A stretch of 64,000 bases of DNA, taken from NCBI GenBank assembly GCA_035582835.1, contig JAYKAV010000289.1, positions 1,046,170 through 1,110,169 of the forward strand, written 5' to 3'. The stretch is from Phoebastria nigripes (Eukaryota > Chordata > Aves > Procellariiformes > Diomedeidae). The notes below the pieces were generated by a model, which saw nothing but the letters and a program-made list of their open reading frames with translations, was not told the DNA's origin and searched no databases. A program made the position numbers and the translations under genes. Positions within the stretch are counted from its first letter, which is position 1. Each line of letters begins with the position of its first letter. Below, piece by piece: positions 60,901 to 64,000 of the stretch.

Positions 60901-61790
60901 TGCAGTTTTGGGCTGCTAAATGATTCTCTAAAAGCAAACATCTAACAAGAGAATAAAACATCAGACAGGAGGAGGAGAATACACTTAATGGTCATTTTCC
61001 ATTGCCCTCCTGAGCAATCAGAGCCAACAATAAATGATTGCACCTCCCACTCTTTCAGACTAAATAAATCCTACAGTCGAATATCTGTAGGAGGATGGTT
61101 CTCATGACAGTGAGACATTTACACACACAGCTTCATGCTGATTTAGCTCAAGCTGCGTGCTTTTGTGCCAGCAGCACTAAATCATCGCAATCAATGCCCC
61201 TCTCCTTTTTTTCTTTTTTGGAAGTGATTTATATCAGTTTGGCATAAGGCAATTTCCTCTCGGCAGGAAGCTGAACCAAGATGAGCCTCTCCAAACGGGA
61301 GCTGAGGTACCTAACACAGAGCAGTTTTTCCTGGGGATCCAGCTGGTTTGCTTGATCCAGTGAGCTGTGCTGCTTTGTCACATCACGTGTTTCCCCCAAA
61401 TGCATTAATACAAATCCACTGTCAGTGTTGTTAAGTCTTCATCCTCCTCCCCGTCCCATCACGTAACCAATAGAAAAACATAAAAGCCCAGTGAAACACC
61501 AGATAATCTTACAGTTACCGTCATCATCAGTGGGAAACAGAAGCTCCAAAGAAGATCTGAGCATAATTGATCTACACTAGAGCTCTATGGAAAAGGGGAT
61601 GGGGTAGATATCATAAAAGAAAGAAAAATCAAAACTGGAGCGTCAAGAAAGGAGGGAGGATGGGAGGATGGGAGCAAAGAGACAGCCAGAGTGGAACCAG
61701 TACCATGGTGCTGAATAAGAAAGAGAAGCTAGAAAGGGGTTTTCACATGCAAAATTAAAACACAGTGCAATAAGGGAGTATTCAGATCAC

Positions 61791-61835
61791 CTTATCACCT
61801 TTCAGTCCATGTTCTCCAGGGTTTCCCATCAGCCC
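61791..61835 (-). CDS. COL27A1: COL27A1 exon E2 (45 bp)
   Basis: Encodes GLMGNPGEHGLKGDK, residues 19-33. The acceptor CTTTTGTTTCAG is strong. The donor AAG|GTGATC is the weakest GT donor of the set (+4 to +6 depart from consensus) and faces a 7.85-kb intron. GLMGNPGEHGLKGDK is identical to human COL27A1 as I remember it, probably the best single-exon identification in the window. Asn is followed by Pro-Gly, not a glycosylation site. Confidence 0.97.
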
Positions 61836-62252
61836 CTGAAACAAAAGAAAGTCCAGAGTGAGACTGAGCCACTGTGAAGACTTGCTCAGGTCTATGACAT
61901 TGATGTCCCTGATGGGGCTGGTGGCTCAGACCCACAGCATTGGCCTGGCGCCGTCCCAAGTTCAAATGCCAGGCTGCTCCCAAAGCGTGCTCCATCACAC
62001 ATTCTTTAAACACCCTTCGTGGGCTGCAGGTGCACAGGGAAAATACCCCTGGGATTCTCCAGTGACTTACACCTACTGCAGACCGCCAGCGGGATGTTGT
62101 GTTCAACAGTCCTGTGCCTGGGTCAATGGACAAGCATTAGTACCGCCCATCCTTTCTCTCAGGATCATCACCATCACCCAAGGGCAGAACAGAATACTCT
62201 TCAGCCCTGCCATGGAAGAACAAGAGCTCACACAGCTCAGTTATTCTCTCAC
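61836..62252 (-). other. COL27A1: Intron E1-E2, 417 bp
   Basis: A short intron with GTGAGA donor and TTTCAG acceptor. Nothing else is recognisable. Confidence 0.83.
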
Positions 62253-62306
62253 CTTTAAGCCTTTTGGTCCTGGATAGCCTATCGGTCCAACAGAGCCCAC
62301 GTCACC
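62253..62306 (-). CDS. COL27A1: COL27A1 exon E1 in this window (54 bp)
   Basis: Encodes GDVGSVGPIGYPGPKGLK, residues 1-18 of the joined fragment. It is the 5'-most exon visible; more helix exons must precede it beyond the right edge. The acceptor is CTTACTAG with a short pyrimidine tract and the donor AAG|GTGAGA. GDVGSVGPIGYPGPKG is identical to the human chain in memory, with Leu for Met in the last triplet. It contains the only Tyr outside E23. Confidence 0.97.
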
Positions 62307-64000
62307 CTAGTAAGAGAAAGAAAATTACTAAAGTCATTAGGTGCAAAACCAACAGATAGGTGCATGTGGTGTGAAATTCCTCTCCTATCTGGTCCCTCAG
62401 TATCCCTCAATTTATAGGAATTGCACCACTGGCTTCAGCAGAAGCAGCATCNTGGCATGAGTCAAGAGACTTTTAATGTGTAGACAGCCTCTAAGTAAAA
62501 GCAGCACAGGGTGTCTGCCTCACAGGCACGTGAGGGAAGAAGAGCAGCTCCTATTCGCATCCTGAGCGAAGAAGAGACCCCAAAGCAGCTTGACACTAAC
62601 CACTGGAGATGTGAGCTGTCCCCCATGATCAGCTCACCCGGCCCCACCATGCTGCTGGCCCTGTGCATGGCCGCGGCNATGAGGCAGAGTGTGCTGGATG
62701 CCTGGATAACACACTAGCACCCTGCTCCTGCACCACAGGAGATACGGGTGTCGGGGAGTGTGGTCAGACTCCAAAACCAGGAGCCTGGGTTCCTGGATTC
62801 ACTTAAAAATTAGATAAGGAATTCCGGCTAGTAAATTAATGGCAAAATAATGGAAAATTAATTAAGAAACCACTGTGAAGTCTGCCACTGTGGATCTGAG
62901 GAAATTTTTTGTATGTTCCTCCTAAGTTTTGAATGGATTAATTTCCCTCTTCCACTATTTGAAACATTAAAATATTGAGCTGGTTTAAGACAATCCTGGA
63001 GTGTATTTATTCTCAGTGAAGTTACTCATGTTCTCAGAAAGAATCTACCACAGTATTCCTGAGTTCTCTGGAGGGAGTCTGAGGGTGTGTTAAAAAGAAC
63101 ACAGACCCAAACAGCAAAAAAGGCAATAGTCAAGAAATTTGCCTTGCTACTGAGCTCTGATATCTAAAAGTGATATGGGGAGGGAAGAGGAGAAACAGGA
63201 GGTAAGGACAGAGGTGTCTCATGAGTGTGGCCATTCTGCTGCAGCGAGAAGTCAGCACGGCATCATGTATTGGGACCTGCACGAGAAACTGCAGCACAGG
63301 AGGACACTGGAGTTCATGGTTGCTGTGTGTACCTGCGTGTGCACGTATAAAAGAAAGCCTTCAGTGGCTGGCATTTAAACAGGCTTTGACTGCTTTCTGC
63401 CCATGAAGGGAGTCAGTGATACGGTGCACCAGCCTTGCCTGCAATGTGTAAATAAACAGGGAAGGCTCTGCTGAAGGAGCGCTTCTCTGGTTGGCAGTCA
63501 TGGGCCCACAGCCACACGGGGAGCGCTGGGCTGCAGCCGCCTGAACAGATGCCCTTTTCATACCTCCCAGCATAAAGGCGTCTTGTAGAAACACGTTTAC
63601 TTAAAGCTTTGCTCACAGTTAATTAGGAGAGCAAGAGGCTTTAGTTACGTCTAATTCTGCTCTTCAGCCTCTCTTAAACAGTGAACCCAACACCTGCAGG
63701 GTGCGTGGAGGCAGCCGGCAACCCGGCCGGTCCCCTGGGGGTGGCTGTAGCTGGGAAGGAAGGAAGCGACTGAACGGGGGCCAGCCTGGAGCAAACACCC
63801 AGCCGCCTTCTCCATGCCCTGCAGTGCGATCCCCGTGCTGCAGACCCCAGGGAATGAGGCTGGTGCTGTCCTGCAGAGAGGAGAAGGCAGGATGGATGTG
63901 CCCCCTTCTCCCCAGGAGGATGGAGGAGGTCACTCTTAGATCAATCCCACTAGAGATGCTTCAGCATCCTGAATTCAGGAGTTGCATATTACCCCGGGAC
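62307..64000 (-). other. COL27A1: Intron 5' of E1, at least 1694 bp
   Basis: No Gly-X-Y exon was found up to the right edge, so the intron continues beyond it. Two undetermined bases lie near 62452 and 62678. A GC-richer patch at 63660-63930 gives short open frames only. Confidence 0.7.

Larger units (their letters stand above)
53940..61790 (-). other. COL27A1: Intron E2-E3, 7851 bp
   Basis: AT-rich, with a CR1 3' fragment (about 54625-54730), a T run of 17 at 55400-55416 and a TTTC/T tract at 57926-57959. A GPRGAAG-like frame near 57555-57610 lacks an acceptor and breaks register, so it is not an exon. No other coding region. Confidence 0.76.
13910..62306 (-). other. COL27A1: COL27A1 gene body, internal part (23 helix-coding exons)
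   Basis: This span holds 23 collagen exons on the minus strand. Type XXVII collagen is a secreted fibrillar collagen of cartilage and other embryonic tissues; three chains wind into a homotrimeric triple helix. Visible evidence is the 45/54/108-bp exon ladder, phase-0 introns, and a perfect Gly-X-Y repeat over the 417 joined residues. Assignment to COL27A1 rests on exon order and diagnostic peptides such as GFPGDIGPPG, GRKGFPGRPG and GEPGIVGEK, recalled from the human chain. As I remember it, COL24A1 differs at most of these places. Start codon, propeptides and stop codon are outside the window. The gene continues past both edges. Confidence 0.88.

Noticed and set aside
53940..61790. The intronic microRNA miR-455, known to lie in an intron of human COL27A1
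   Set aside because: I looked for the complements of both remembered mature sequences in this and the other introns and did not find them. The host intron is expected upstream, beyond the right edge.
13910..62306. COL24A1 or COL11A1/COL5A1 as the gene identity
   Set aside because: Exon order and peptides (GRKGFPGRPG, GEPGIVGEK, GLMGNPGEHGLKGDK) fit COL27A1 as remembered and differ clearly from the other chains.

Overview
The window is an internal piece of a vertebrate fibrillar collagen gene on the minus strand, almost certainly COL27A1 (alpha-1 chain of type XXVII collagen). Three things point to a bird, or less likely another archosaur or turtle: a 3'-terminal fragment of a CR1 LINE near 54.7 kb, a low overall density of recognisable repeats, and a few old MIR-like SINE remnants. 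There is no sign of a bacterial, viral or plasmid region, and I see no second gene.

Layout, in transcript order from high to low coordinates. I find 23 coding exons (E1 at 62253-62306 to E23 at 13910-14017). Seventeen are 54 bp, five are 45 bp and one is 108 bp. Each starts with a complete Gly codon and ends after a complete Y-position codon, so all introns are phase 0. Joined, they give 1251 nt, or 417 residues, which is 139 uninterrupted Gly-X-Y triplets with no cysteine and no N-glycosylation sequon. Their order matches, exon for exon, the human COL27A1 helix as I remember it; the paralogue COL24A1 fits clearly worse. The N-terminal propeptide and first part of the helix lie beyond the right edge, and the rest of the helix and the C-propeptide lie beyond the left edge.

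E1-E2 (61.8-62.3 kb) are followed by a 7.85-kb intron, then by E3-E7 (50.6-53.9 kb), E8-E10 (45.8-48.6 kb), a 7.4-kb intron, E11-E14 (31.3-38.5 kb), an 8.3-kb intron, the compact group E15-E18 (21.5-23.0 kb), then E19-E23 (13.9-20.6 kb). The leftmost 13.9 kb holds no exon and is read as one large intron.

Non-coding points of interest are a GC-AG intron after E18, a 42-bp exact dispersed direct repeat in one intron, two small tandem repeats built from dyad-symmetric units, a G-quadruplex-type motif and several ancient SINE remnants. I found no previously undescribed genetic system. The window is ordinary intragenic sequence with some local curiosities.
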